Assembly (NCBI GenBank): GCA_023627715.1
Contig: JAMAHW010000064.1
Coordinates: 62,001 to 126,000, forward strand
Direction of reading: 5' to 3'
Origin: Periconia sp. R9002
Taxonomy: Eukaryota > Ascomycota > Dothideomycetes > Pleosporales > Periconiaceae
DNA: 64,000 bases
Made by a program: the position numbers and the translations under genes. The notes beneath the pieces are model-generated. The model was not told the origin of the DNA. It did no database searches and saw nothing but the letters and a program-made list of their open reading frames with translations. Positions 43,415 through 57,043 of this stretch are shown piece after piece (within the stretch, counting starts at the first letter, position 1; every line of letters begins with the position of its first letter).

Positions 43415-45215
43415 TGTGCCGTGTGGTAAGAATAGAAACAAACCCGACTAAACAAAGTACGGATCTACGGGTACCCGTAGGAACGAAGGATTCGGTCCGT
43501 GCTTTACGTGTCTGTGTATGTGTTTCAAACGTACGCGCGCAAAAAAAAAATATGGATGGAGATTTGGAGGCTAAGCTCGGGGATTTTATTTACGTGATGA
43601 GATGAGATAGATGGAGTAGGGTAGTGGGAATGGGATGGTTTAGTTTGGTGATGATGATTACATACGGAGGAAGGAATGCGGAGTTGGGCTTGTACGTGTT
43701 TCAAGGTGAGTATGCTTATGTTTTTGTTTAGTTTAAAGTACGGGGAGGCGGCGCAGTACAGCGCAGTGTATGTACAATTACACTGATGCAATGTCTCGAG
43801 TCTTTGTTCTTCTCTGCGCATGTGTAGGGTGTAGGTTTTGGTTGAGTTGAGGGTGAGGTAAGACATGCAGTCGTGGGATCAGACATAGACCTGACTGCAA
43901 AACTAGATTCGTTGTCTGTGTTTTGACGCAGAGGCACGCACTCACTCACCAACTAAGACCGATTACACCATCCACTGAGGCTCAGTCCGCACGCTCGTCA
44001 AGCGCCGGCCCCGTCTGTGCGGACGGGGGCGACGTGTAAACTTGAGACTCTACGGCACGTACTCACCATCGATCCTTACAGGATGCGAAACTGCACGTAC
44101 CTAGCTATCTTTGGAACCCTTCGGGAATGCAGACCTCATCTGCGAAAGCGCATCTAGCCACGGAATAGCAGGAGGGAGTTGGACAGGTCGTGGCTCCGTA
44201 CGCCGACACAAGACTCTGGTGCTTGGTTGCTCAACTTACAACAAAGGTCTGATGACCTCTACATGCACGAAATGCTTACCGAACCAGTCCGTGAAGTGCC
44301 GGCCAGACCCACGCGGAGAATGAAGAGCAAAGAGGTACCGTACTGCTGATTGGTACAATTCGTTCATCGATCACGTAGTACGTAGATTTCCCGCCACGGA
44401 GATTGAGTTGCGCGCGCGTGAGAGCAAGGAAGAAAGGAACAAAAGAGTGGTAGTATGGGGGGCCGCGGGGGGCGATGCAAGTGATGGGCAGGTTTCGATT
44501 GCATGTTCGAGAGCTCGTCGGTTCCGCGCTTTCGCGGCTGCATCCAGCGGTTCGGTCGCACCATCTATCTCGACTTCCTCTCGATTTGCTGAGGTTGAGC
44601 CACCGGCGCGCCGTTGAGAAGAACAGCGAATGGAACGAAGGAGGCAGGGACGGTTTGCGAATAGTCAACACGTCGTCTGGTTCGGAACGCGAAGCGAGCC
44701 GGGAGAGATCTTTCCGTTGGTTCTGTCCAAGTGAGCCTCCGTTGGGCGCTTCAACGACGCGCCGCGGTAGTGTGTTGCTCGCTCGCCGGGGGATCCGATC
44801 CGTTCAGATGAAGAACCAAACTTTGTTCTGCATCGTCTTTCTTTCGACTCTGGTGCCTGCTTGTTCTATTCTTGTGTCTCTGTACATAGGCGCTGTTTTG
44901 TTTTGGGAGGTTGTTGGGTCATGTGCGTTGGACCGTTGGTTGGCTCGCTGACTGGCTCTCAAGGGTTCTGTCATGTCGTAATCTCCGCCCGCCCCAAGAG
45001 AGGGCCGTTGAAGTAGCGAGTGAAGGACGTCATGAGTATTGCTACAGGATTGGCCGTCGTGACTCGTGAGGTGCGCGCGCGCGAGGGTAGATTTGACAGC
45101 GGAGAATTAAGCAAAGCACCGGCGCGTAGGTCATAGCGCGAACCATAGTCCTGCCAATGGCGAACGAGCCAGTTGGGTCTGGCATCGCCCATTCAACATT
45201 AGTGTGGATGGAGAT

Positions 45216-45240
45216 GCAGCGTTTACGAACTACGTTGAGG
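45216..45240. repeat. Direct repeat, copy 1
   Basis: A 25-bp unit, GCAGCGTTT then R then CGAACTACGTTGAGG, identical to the second copy at 45474-45498 except one A/G change. Weaker similarity continues for some 20 bp to TATGCCTG. Confidence 0.65.
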
Positions 45241-45473
45241 TGGTTTGATATGCCTGGTTGCGGCGACGATTTGTTCTTGGATGAGAGGCATGCGGCAGCA
45301 AACCTCAACTAGAGTACGAGGCTGAATGCCATCGTAGCCCTAACGTCCAACTACCCACCTTGCCGACCGTTCAACAGGTCAGCAATACGCGCGCGATGGA
45401 GGAACGGTGATAGCGCTGGTTGGAGATGGGGGATGGAATCAAATCTGATTTGCCGTTTGTGTAAATGAATGGT

Positions 45474-45498
45474 GCAGCGTTTGCGAACTACGTTGAGG
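45474..45498. repeat. Direct repeat, copy 2
   Basis: Second copy of the unit, 258 bp downstream in the same orientation, with G in place of A at the tenth base. Confidence 0.65.
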
Positions 45499-48400
45499 CA
45501 ATCGATAAGTATGCCTGATAACGGGCATGGACTCGTTCTCACACCCAATCACTGCAGCGCTGGACTCGTCCCTGTGCAAGTATTTCGATATATCGATCGA
45601 TAAAATTCTCTTGCGCGTCGCCGTGGTCTTGGGGCCCCCGCAGAGGGACCATGATCTGGATCGGTCTGCCTCCCCAATACGGGCGCGGCGCGTCTTTCAC
45701 ATTTGCATCACAGCCTTTCCTTTCGGCCCCTGCTGCGGCCACGCAGAGGGCTAGGGCTAGGCTGCAAGGCTCTGTCTGGTTTGATTGACAACCGTTGTGG
45801 TGCTGAGAGGGGTGCGGCTATTGGACGGTGCCAGACAAGGAACATGCGCTAGAGCAGATGGGCGGGTTGTACACGATGATGTTGGAGGCGGGTCAGCAAT
45901 GGCTGGGATGGGCTCCTCCTCCACGGAAGGTCGACCACATTAAAGATCTGACCTCACAATCATCAATGCAGAGGGTGAAACGCAGGGCTCTGTTGCATCA
46001 CCATGACTACCCGCCTCCCACGATCAGCAGAGCGGCGGTTGGGGATAGCAGTCCTGACTACGACACCAACACCCGCTCCATCATCACTGGGCGAGCAATT
46101 CTCGTGGCCCGGCGGTCGACCCGCGCCTCGAGACGTAAGCTCTTCTGGGGAAGACTGTGTGACGGGTGATACTTTGGTGGTGAGGTGTGCTGCCTCCATT
46201 GTTTGATCACCGGCGAGCTTCACGCATGGTAAAACTCCTAGTTCTAAGCTGGAAACACGAGTTGGAGGGATCATCCGAGGAGACGACCCTCGCATCTCGA
46301 GTAAAAAAGCAATACCCACTGACTCTATCCGCGACGTCGCGACCAGAGCAGCGGACAGGTTGGATATTGGCAGATGTTTCGTTGCTCCGGTGTGTTTCCT
46401 CTCCTCCCAACATCGATGCCTGGAGATGCGATACCGATACTGTACGTCTCGAGAATCTCGGGTCGAGTACTCTAAGTATACGAGGTCGTGGCGCAGTGTG
46501 TCCAATGGGGACGAAAAGGCAAGCATGAGCAGAGGAGGATCCAAGAAGTAAGCTGCCAAGTAATCTAATTGTCCCTTCCCTGGTAGATGTGAAGCTTACC
46601 ACGCACGCTCACCACCCTACTGCGAGTTGCGGCCGTTGAATGGGTGAATGCCTCTTCTCCCTTGCTCCCGCACCATGCACAATCAATCAGAGGAAGCGCA
46701 ACCAAAGGAGGGAGGCTGAATGTCATCATAGCCTGTGCAGACGCCACCACCCAGCCAAGTCGTCCTCACCCTGCCTCTGAAGTAAAAGTCATACTCGTGA
46801 TGTGCGAAAACGATGCACGGTACAGTACGGGTACCATATTGCGCGCGCCCTGACCGGAGGATAGAGGTGGGCGGCCCCCTTGCTTGTTACGGGATTTCTA
46901 TTCTTCCCTTGCGCTTTTTTCTTCGAAGACGATCATATTGCATCACTTGTATGTATTTGGACGAGTAGGAGATCGATCATCTCTCCTTATCGCGGCAGCC
47001 GCGAGAAAAATCGAAGAAGCAGAGGCAAGATCAGATGCAGAAGTGGAGAAGGTGGATGTATGTACGTGTAATGGTTGACTAGTCATCGCGTGGTTTTACC
47101 GTTAGTTGATTGAGTGAGTGGTGGAAGTGCATTGCAGAATGTTGACGATGATGCTGGTGAGGCGCGGGGCACAAACGAACGAGGGGCTGGATGACCCCGA
47201 TGACCCGTATCGATAAGATGGCTGCACAGCGTTGCACGAGGACTGCGTAAGCGGACTAGTTTCATCTGCAATCTGCATCTGCTTCTGTATGCGTATCTGC
47301 TAAAAGCTTGTTGCCTGAGGCGGTGAGGGACCATGGCATGACATTAATTATTTTTGTTTGGCACGACCGCGGCCGGCCGAGACACTTTGGATGGGCAGGT
47401 GGAGTTTGTAGCTGTCGCGCGATTCATATAGCTCATCATGCTAAGATACTGTACATGTTTCTGTACGTGTATCATGGGTGTGCCGCTGTGGATTCGTTAT
47501 TTGGGAGTAATAGATGGCTTCGGCCGCCGGTGCTGAGTAGCTTGTACAGCCCCGGGAGCGAGGATGAATGTGCACGACACGACTCTTCCCAGGGACAAGA
47601 CTTCTCGATCGTGCACGATTGGGAATCCATCCATTGCCTTCTGGAAGCTCCATAGCCATATCGAGATGTGCTAACTTCAGGGAGCCGTGGTACCATTGGT
47701 ACGATGTGCGTGACGAGATCTGCCGGTGACGGTTGGTGAAGATCTTCGAGTCATGTCAGCTCGCTCCACCGAATCGCAGAAGGCTGGATAGAGTTTAGCC
47801 AGCGGGAAGCGATGCTTGGCCAGGACCTAGCCATCCGTGGGCAAGTGGAAAAAAAAAGAGAGATGGACGAAAAAACAAAGCAGGGTTAGCGGGACTTCCC
47901 CAGCATCAAAAAACAAAAGCAAAGCGTGTTGACGACTACTGCGTACGGGCATGGCTGACATCCGACGCTGACACATGCCCCCGGTCCATAACACGGACGA
48001 TGTGGGGCCTAGACGCCTGTGAAAAGCGCAAGCGAGAATCCTAACGGCGTGCATCTGCGTGTGCGTGCGTGCGAGTGTGGGATAATACGAACACGAATGG
48101 GGAACGAACGAGCCAGCAGCGAGTGATGATGATGATGTTGATGTGCCCGGCAAAATTGAAGATGCAGCATGCAAAATGTCCGCAGCATCCGTCCCATGGA
48201 AAGTGGAAAATGGGAACGGGAACTGGGCCTGTTTTGGATCACGATGCCCAAAAGATTTTCAGCCGTCCTTGTCCCGTTGGGTGCAAGCCACATTTCATTT
48301 GCAAAGCAGGCGGTGCTGTCCTGTACATGTACAGTAGTCAGTCGGACAATCAGAGATTCCCAAAGTCTCACGACAGCCTGTCGTTGGTGTCGGCAGCCGA

Positions 48401-51400
48401 CCGGTCGGTCAATAACCACGGACATGAATAATGGGCAGGTATGGGGAAAGGGTCGTTGGTCATGCGAACAGCGCCAAACCCGGTCCGGTCAGGCCAAGTC
48501 ATCAATGTCTCTTGGGAACGGGATTTGGAGGGGTTCGCTTGTGCCACGTCGACAACGAAATTGAAACGAGGGTGTGTGGATTCGAAGGTCCACCACTCCA
48601 TGAGCCTCCTATCCTGGAGCCTCCTGTGGAAGGTGGCATTTGTACTGGTAGGGACGTTGCGGAACCACACAATCCCCTGCGTGGATGATCCACCACATAT
48701 CACGGTGACTGTAGCCTTGTTTGTCTCGCCTGCAAATTCCAACAACCATCTTCATGAAAAGGTCAGAATCAGTAGATCTCAATTTGTGCGGCCTGTGATG
48801 GAATTTGCTGACGGGGCTTCTTGAAGTGCGGCGGCGCTGAAGAGGGCACGTGAGCGGTCACAAGACTGGTAAAAACACGACAGGCGGGTGGGAACCAACG
48901 GGGCGGCGATTGTTGAAACGCGTCAGTGAGATGAGTCACGGAGTTTGTGATGGCACTACAGAATCTGCTGCCACAAATACAGTGCAGTGTTCATTCCCAG
49001 CGCGCGCTGAACTGAGACTGCTGTCGAGAATAATCTCCGGGAGACGGGACGCCGCTAACTACCGCACACGGCCCAAGATTTGCTGTGCTGATGATGAGCG
49101 GGCGGGCGCGCGGACGGGCGAAACTCTGTGGAAAATTCTTCGCGATGTGGGAAATCCCATGGATGGATTAGGCAAGGCGCGTGGCGGGATCCTGCTAGGT
49201 AATAAAAGCCAGAATTTCATTGCGAAAAGGCCAGGTGTGTGTTGTTGGAAGGGGGACAGCGAAATGAGAAGCGAGGCCAATTGGCCAAGCGAGCGCCGAG
49301 GTGGGGTTAGTCATCAGCGACTCGGCACGCGCGCCCATTTTTTCCAAGATTGCCTCTAGGGACTGGAAATGGGATTGTCAATATATTGGAGACCCAATCA
49401 AACGGGGCAAACGACGCAACCAACAACGTCCCATCGGTTTTTATTATTTTCAACGGAACAGGTCACAGCCCTGGGAACTTTTCATTATATTGTGCCGAGC
49501 GCCCTCGTAACCGTCTGTACCCGTTACGTAGGGCAGGGCTGTGCCAGTGACGCGGCAATGGATACCTGTTTGGTATGTTTGCACCGGTGTGGGTGCCGTG
49601 GAACTATTGCTGCGCATGGCAAATAGAAAAAAAAATGAAGATCAGAATGATGATGCAAAAGGAGAATATTGAATGAGAGCCCAGATGCGTTGGAGACTAA
49701 CGGGTGCCTGCCTCCCTTGCTGGACCCTATCGAAAAGTAGCATGCACTCGTGCCATCCATGTGTCATTGGCAACGTTCTTGGACCGTTCTAAAGGCCTGC
49801 GGTTTTATGGGGCAGGCGGCGGTGATGATGGTGGATGGTTCGTTGTTCATGACTTGTGCTGATCTATTCCATAGCATTGCTGTGAGTACACGTAAGTACA
49901 TCCACAATAGGTAGATGTGGTATTATTGCGGGATCTTGCCATGGCACGACACGAAACTCAGGCCGGCAGAAGTTTTGGGTCAAAAAGAAAAAAAAAAAAA
50001 AACAGAATGGACAAACTCGTGGCGACAAGTTTTGGATTTGGATTTTCCATGTTTTGATTTTTGCTTTGCTCTGCCGTGTGCCTGCTGCTGGCTGTATGGT
50101 TTGAAAAGGTTGGGTTGGTTTGGAGAGGTTACAAAAATACAATTAGTGGGGCAGGGCGACCGCCCAAAACCCAAAAGCGAAACGTGACCTGGGAGAGGAA
50201 CGCCCATCATTCAGGCAAAAGTGGCAGGTCGGGCATGCTGCGGCACGGTGAGTTTGTGGATGTGGGTGACTAACCAGTGGCGGGTTTCGTCATGGGCCCC
50301 GTGAATGGCTGGCGTGGCTAGCAGAGATTTTCCTTTTTCTCTTTTTTTTTTTTTTCTCCTTTGCTCGCACGATCGAGGGAGCGGAGCGAACGGAGAGAGG
50401 GATGATGGGCAGATGAACTCGGGCCGTGCGCCAGGCCCTCCCCAGTAGACTCCAGACTGCCTGACTTTGATAGCGGATGGGATAGGCGCGGTGGGATGCT
50501 TTTTGCAGCCATGGTAAGCTGGTGGGCTGTTTTGGGCAGCCAGCTAAGCAGCCCTCCCTTACGCTCACTGGGTCACGGTGCATGTGCAATCATCTTCATC
50601 AGCAGCATCAAGGCAGGCGAACGACGGACAGGATTCGAGGCAGAGCAGAGGAGAGCAGAGCAGAACAGGGGGCCCAAGGCAGGACCCCAAGAGACAGTCA
50701 ACAGCAAAAAAGATGATGAGAGATGGCTGCTGGTTTGTTTACTCTTCATTCAGCCTTCTTGCTGTGAGGCGGAGGCGTCGAGCGGTGGTGGGCTGTGAGT
50801 GGCTGCTCTGCCTCAGCTGCCCAAGTAAGCCGAGGCGAGCGAGTGAGGTAAGGGGTGGAGACCAACGAAGAAAGATGGTCGAGGTTTGTTTGTTTGCCAC
50901 CACTGGCCGGGTGCGGTCAATGGTCCTCGTCCCTCCAAATCTGGTGCTGCAGCTAGGTTACTGCTAACGTCGCTGTGGAGGGAGCACTGCAGCATCGTTT
51001 AGCTTACAGAAGCTTTGGTTGGTGGTCATGGGCGCATGGCTGGCATGACATGGCATGGTCTGGCCTGGCATTTTGGATGCTAATCATGTCTGCCTCTTGT
51101 GGAGAGTCAAATGAATGCAAACGCAGATGCAAAACGCAACGCAGGCAGACGCTTTGGGCGGCGGGAACCGGTGTGTCGATGATCCTGTTGTGGCCCCTGA
51201 TTGGGCAGCACCCATTCCCACCACAGCCGCCCCCATCAACTCGTTGCAGCGCTGTACACGGAGGACAGCAGCGTATTATTGGCTGATGCACGATTCCATC
51301 GCGCTGCGGCCATGCATGAATCAGGGCAGACTGCACAATACACCTCTCACACACCCGCACCGCTGGACACTACAGTACCACCGTACATACACTATGTACA

Positions 51401-52140
51401 CGAAATCTTTGTTCAACACGGCTGCACGCGGCGTGAGCCTCTTTCTTTGCTCCACGCTTAGAGAGGAGAGGAGGCGAAGAGATGGTTCAGGTATTGTCTG
51501 TGTGTGCGTCTATGTGGCCACCATGAGTGCCTTCATTCCATCATGATGGCCCTTGGAGCTAGGCGTGCTAGGCCCGACCCTGGCTTCAGCAGCGCGACCC
51601 AAGTGGGCGCCGTATGGTGACTAGCCTGCCACGGTGGTTCCAGCGGCTTGTCGCTCGGTGGGTCTGGTCGTCGTAGGCCGATACTGTGGGTCCCTGCCAC
51701 CCCGGCTAGGCCTCACCAAACAGTCGCAGACAAGACAGTCCGTGTCAAGGAATCTGAAAAAAGGACTCATCCATCAAAGAAAAAGGTGCCGTGGCCGGGA
51801 TGCCTGCAGGATGGGTTGAGTCGACGGGCCCACTCGCACGCACGCTTGCACCCAGACGCACACGCAGGCCCGCCTCCCCTGCCTAGTCCCACACTTCCAT
51901 TCAACACTGAACAGCAGCAGCAGCGCGGGTGGCCTGTCTTTCTGCCGTCTTCGTCATGTCATGGCTCATGGCCATGCCGCGCGCCGCCTCGAACCAGCTA
52001 GTCCCGCTCCATCCTAGCGCCGCCGAGCCCTCCATGACTGGTTCCATCCCTTCGCATCCTTCCTGCCCACTCCACTGCCTAGCCCTAGCCCTTGCCCTGC
52101 CACTCTTGCCCTTGCCCTGTCCGGCCCTGCGCGCTTTCCC

Positions 52141-52780
52141 TATATTTACTGCCGGCCGGGGTTCGCCCACCCTCCGTCCAATCACTGCCTCTCGCCCTGC
52201 ACCTCCCCCATCGCTACAATACAAACTGCCTGCCCAGCCCGCCGCCCACCAATCCCGTCCCTCGCCCTCCTACCGCCATACATCATAGCCCGCCTACCCT
52301 ACTGTACCACCCATCCACTACTTTACCATCCTCACCCACCACCTCCATACAGTCCTTCACTCTCTACTAGTACTTCCATCACAATCATATACCTCTCCTC
52401 CCCCGACCTCCTCTTCCTCCTACACCACTACTATCACCACATCCTTCTCGCTCTACCTACCTCAATCAACAAAGCCTTATCCCTCACACTTGATCAATCC
52501 AATCCACTCCTTCTCCTCGCCGTTCCAGGAATAATAGCCCGTTACTTGCCGGATCTGGTACCTTGGAAGCTTGTGTTTCTCTGTTCCTCTCTTCTGACTT
52601 TCTTCTCTTTCTCTCTTGAATAGTTAAAGACGTAAAAAAAGCAAAGCAATCCTTTTCCGGGCCCTGTTTGAATCTCCTTGGTTTTCGACCGATTCCATTT
52701 CCGGATATTTTTGCCTTGCTGTCCTTGAGGCCTTCACTGGACCTACAAGGACTTCCTCCCCCACTTCTCTCCCACACAGT
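52141..52780 (+). promoter_or_regulatory. Core promoter and CT-rich leader of the Ran1-like kinase gene
   Basis: A TATATTT at about 52142 is followed by some 350 bp of C/T-rich sequence (52200-52520), the usual region of fungal transcription starts. The bases just before the ATG, CCCACACAG, look like a 3' splice site, so an intron may end one base upstream of the start codon. The donor was not fixed. Confidence 0.45.
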
Positions 52781-54156
52781 ATGTTGCCGACGCCCCCAGG
52801 TTCTCCCACTCTCAATGCATTCTGTGCTCCGGAAGACCGCTTAGGCCAGATCCTCGCTGGAAGGCTGCAGCTCACTGGAATCCTCGGTGTTGGCGCCTAT
52901 GGAGTAGTATACACCGCCGTGGACATCCAAACCAACACTCCTTATGCCGTCAAGGCCCTCAACAAAATCGGGCTGGAGCCCAGGCAACAAAAGTTCCAAC
53001 AGCGTGAGATCCAATTGCACCACCAGGCCTCTGCCCACCCTAATGTGGTTTCTTTGGTAAAGATCATGGATGCCCCGGACTGCACCTATGTGGTCATCGA
53101 GTACTGCCCAGAGGGAGATTTGTTTTCCAACATCACTGAACAGGGAAAATACGTTGGTAATGATGCTCTTGCCAAAAGGGCTTTCCTCCAGATCCTGGAT
53201 GCCGTGGAGTACTGCCATTCGATTGGAATCTACCACAGGGACTTGAAGCCAGAGAACATCCTCGTCAAGGATCAAGGCATGACTTGCAAATTGGCCGATT
53301 TTGGCCTCGCTACCAACGACCCCATCACCTCCGACTTTGGTTGTGGCTCCACTTTCTACATGTCGCCAGGTACGTATTTTCCAATGTTGTCGTCTCGATG
53401 GAGGTTGTCTAGGTCACGTGCTAACCGTTTTCGGCAGAGTGCCAAACCGCGGCCCCTAAGCCCTATTCGTGCTACGCGTCTGCACCTAACGACGTATGGA
53501 GCCTTGGCGTTATTCTCGTCAACCTCACCTGCGGGCGCAACCCATGGAAGCGGGCTTCCTTCGAGGACAGCACTTTCCGCGCCTTCATGAAGGACCCCAA
53601 GTTCTTGCGCTCCATCCTGCCTGTTTCCGCGGAGCTGGATTCCATCATGAGGCGCATCTTTGAGTTCAACCCAGCCAAGCGCATCACCATTCCCGAGCTT
53701 CGTGAGCTCATCATCAAGTGCCCGAGGTTCACGGCGTCCAAGTCAGCGGCTCCCACGCCACTGTCCACTCCCCCCTTTACACCCGTGGACTATGCCCAAC
53801 AGGAAGCTGCTTACTACCAGCCCCAGGTCGTTCCTTCAGTTGCTCCCCTTCCAGGCTCCATGTACCCAACCCCAGCCGTCGACCTTCCTTACCCTCAATA
53901 CTCCACCTCCTCTGGAAGTGCAAACTCGGACAACGAGTCTGTATTCTCCGCCTGTTCCTCGGCCTCGTCCACCTCCTCCAATGGCTCCTTCACCCACGTG
54001 GCTGCACCAACTCAGAAGATGCCTGTGCGAGCCGCCCAACAACAATACGTTTCTCCCCCATCCAATACGTGGTTCCATCCTTTCATCCAGGCTGCCAACC
54101 TAGTCAAACATGTATCGTTCCAACCTCAAATGGTGGCTCCCGTACATGTTTACTAA
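52781..54156 (+). CDS. Ran1/Sks1-like serine/threonine kinase (435 aa, 2 exons)
   Basis: Exons 52781-53369 and 53438-54156 (68-bp intron with GTACGT donor and GCTAAC branch point). The kinase domain covers residues ~28-315: 'ILGVGAYGVVYTA' (34-46), Lys58 in 'YAVKAL', 'HRDLKPEN' (152-159), DFG at 173-175, 'MSPECQ' as the APE variant across the intron, and 'NDVWSLGVILVNLTCGRNPW'. This combination, with 'SPECQ' and 'RNPW', is typical of the fungal Ran1/Sks1/Vhs1 group, linked in yeasts to nutrient and differentiation control. The C-terminal 120 residues are Pro/Ser-rich and probably disordered, ending in 'MVAPVHVY'. The very long upstream intergenic region suggests complex regulation. Confidence 0.9.
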
Positions 54157-57043
54157 GCCTCCAATGCCTCTTTTCTCCCCGTATCGGATGTTTTTCTCCT
54201 TGCCCAATCCGAAAAGTCATGAATTAGACGATGCTAGCGAGCGGCTTTTTGTTTACGCACGGTGTTGCGGAATCCCCCGGATCCGATTGGCGTTTTTCTT
54301 TATCACTTCGAACAAAATAGACCTTGTCCAAGCGCACGGAGATCCATTCTAACGTTTGCTTCCTTTCTTGGATCAATGTTGCACCTTTGGATCTAGAAGA
54401 CGATGATCCTTGTCGAACTACTGCTTTTAACTCAACCGGAGGCCGAAGCCTAGATGGCGATGCAAGTTTCACTTTTCTTATTCACCATTTCTTCTTTGCC
54501 TTATCGTCCATTCGACCTTGTTATGCTATACGACCTTTTTATACCGACATCGAAGCGGATTTTTTTTATTTGAAAGAGCATTTACACATGGAGTTTTGTG
54601 GTAACAAGCGAAGATGCGCAGGGTGGGGTTTTGTTTTTTATTTGTCTTTGGAGCCTTCGTTTCACATCCAAAGCGTGTTTTCACGATCTTTTTTCCCTTT
54701 CGTTTCCACTTATTCTCACCCTTTCCTTTTTAAGATACCAGAGCAAGTCGTTGTCGCTGTCGTCGTTTTTCCCCCTAAGAAAAAAGGAGAGAGAAAAAAA
54801 TGGACAATCGCGCGCGGACCTTTATGGCTCACATTCCTGTATGGTAGTTATTCGGGATCGATGTTGGCTCATACCCCTCTTCCGCCCGAAGTGCGTCGAG
54901 ATCCCACACCGGACTCACACACAAACACACACGCAAATACTTCAAAAACAAAATGAAACACGTTTTGTCGTCGTTTACGGCCGTGTCGGTTTCTTTCGGG
55001 AAACTGACATTCGCTGGTAAACAAATCAGAAAAAGACGACTGAGAAGAAAGAAACACTACCACTGCCTTTGCTTCTCTTGTGCTGTTGTGTCACTAATAC
55101 AACAGCCTTTTTTTCTTTTGATGACTCGTTAACCAAGAAGCAGGCAGATAGTGGTTTGTGTACTACGGCACGAAGAATGTGCGAGTGGGTGGAGGACCGG
55201 CGCAAAGAGATTGCTTGGAACGCGAGTCCCAACTGGCCAACAGGTACGGACGTGACGGTGACCAAACCGGTGCTGTACGAACTCCCAACATCGCCACCGT
55301 CAACCAACGTACCACAACCAACCTCACCGGCTGCCTAGAACGGACATCGTGCCTCACACCCCATCCAATGTCCAACCGTCGACGGTGAGCGGATTCCTCG
55401 TGTACGATGGCAAAGCTGGATCTACAACGCACCGCAACTCTCTCACGCATTGACATCGCCACCTCGTCACCGGTTCACGTCCCACAAATTCGACACCGGG
55501 CCTCCGATCCTTACCCTCGAAACGGACACCGTCGTCGGCGTCGTCCCCCTCACCTGAACGTCCTTCCCTCCCCTACCTTAGAAATGTGCCACCGTGGCCT
55601 GACCCGACCCGACCCATGGACAGGTACCACGTAGCACAGCTGCCACAGCAAAGCGCGACGGCGCAAGAGCCACGTTTAGGGACTTTCTTTTTGTGCACGC
55701 TCGCACGAAGCTCGCTAGTTAGCTAGCTTAGCTAGCTTGATTGCGCAATGGGAAGGTGCGACGATGATGGGCTTGACGTTTTCGCAATTCTTCTTTCTTT
55801 CCGACGACGACGATGACGGGGATGTTGGACGTTTTCGGGTGGAGTCGATCATGTCACGTGTGCGGTGTGCGTGAATCCTCCGGGTCATCTGCCGTCCCGA
55901 TACTGGCCGTTCAGCTGTCGAAAAGGAGCTAGCTACTTAGGTAGACGAAATCCCCCGGTCCGGGAGGAGTAGCACAGTGAGGTGGTGGTACGGCGTGTAT
56001 GCTGTGGGACGGAAAGATGTGTGTTGTGCATATGGGAGGGGATGGATGGTGGTGGTGGTGCACAGATTGTAGGGCAGGACGGCGGTGGGACAAGGAACTG
56101 GAGCGCGCGCCTGTGTGTGTGTGTGTATGTGGAAAAGGGGGCTGGAGGGTTGGTTGGTTGGTTGGCTCTGAGTATCTTGTTCTGTATATTTTTTGGGTTG
56201 TTTTTGGTTTGTTTTGGATTGGGGTTTTTGTGTATAACTGAAATTGGATCTCATGGGATGTTAATCTAGTTTGTAGGTTGTAAGTAATTTGATTCGATAC
56301 TTGCTGGTTTATGTCAGCTTGGGTACCTACTTACACACGTTTTTGTTCCCCCTTACATCCCAGACGCCATCAAAAATCATGTGTCAACGTCCCGCCGTCC
56401 AACGTACATATACATACAACACACACCTTTCACCTACCTACCTACCTTACCTACCTACCTTACCTGCAAAGGAAAAATGAAGAGGAAAAAAAGTTGTCTT
56501 CTTCTTCTCCCTCGGACCCACACACTAAGCAACAGCAGCAAACATCGGTACCGAAACCAACGGTCGTCCCAACCACCTATTTGCGCAAAGCGTAACCTCC
56601 TAAAATGCCAAACACACAGCCAACCTTCCTACACTACCACTAATCCTCTCTCACAGACCCTAAGTCAAATACACAGGTAATGCGCAGTAGTACACTGAAC
56701 CCTACGGCCAAAAGTTGTTATACTGGATATCACTCTCTAATAATGGAATTGATCTGCGTTAGCTAAGCATGTTTGTATGTACCTATGGAAGAATAGATAG
56801 GAGATATCCAGCGATCCCTGGATGTCGACAACGCATTTCAAATGTGTTTTTCTTTCTCCACAGGTTGATTGGTGTACGTCAATCACGGTATAAACAACTG
56901 GTTTTCGATCTCAGGTAACCGTCCCTTGGCTACTGGACGTGCGCAGGGCAGGTCAACTATTAAATATCCCCAGAGATATACGAATAACTGCTAATTTCAA
57001 TTCCGCAGTTTAACGACTCGTTAACGATTCCCGCCTCCTCCCA
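54157..57043. other. Intergenic, 2.9 kb
   Basis: No supported gene. Contains the kinase 3' flank, AG/CT low-complexity stretches, a (GT)n at about 56112-56129, GGTT repeats at about 56148-56165 and a CTAC tandem repeat at 56433-56464. Frames here are short and featureless. Confidence 0.5.
56433..56464. repeat. CTAC/CTTA tetranucleotide tandem repeat
   Basis: Eight four-base units, mostly CTAC with CTTA variants. Confidence 0.7.

Larger units (their letters stand above)
40353..43900. other. Gene desert, left part
   Basis: No gene supported. A frame with no ATG (about 41150-41490) is the longest near its start. CT-rich triplet repeats lie at 42223-42272, AT-rich sequence at 42540-42980, and GT repeats near 43401. 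The plus strand carries many short homopolymers. Confidence 0.5.
43901..52140. other. Gene desert, GC-rich right part
   Basis: Over 8 kb without a recognisable gene. Many overlapping frames of 60-200 codons exist on all strands, the longest 198 codons (45963-46559, minus), but none shows a domain, signal peptide or consistent splicing. GC content is visibly higher than to the left, with frequent CGCG runs and GGCATG/CATGCC words. Two copies of a 25-bp direct repeat occur at 45216 and 45474. It could hold a long non-coding transcript or distal control region for the kinase gene at 52781, but nothing proves this. Confidence 0.45.

Noticed and set aside
45963..46559. 198-codon minus-strand frame, the longest in the desert
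   Set aside because: No domain, signal peptide or membrane segment, and equally long competing frames overlap it on the other strand.
40353..52780. CRISPR or rRNA-like repeats
   Set aside because: Only simple repeats and one pair of 25-bp repeats were seen, with no regular spacing and no rRNA-like sequence; the window is eukaryotic.
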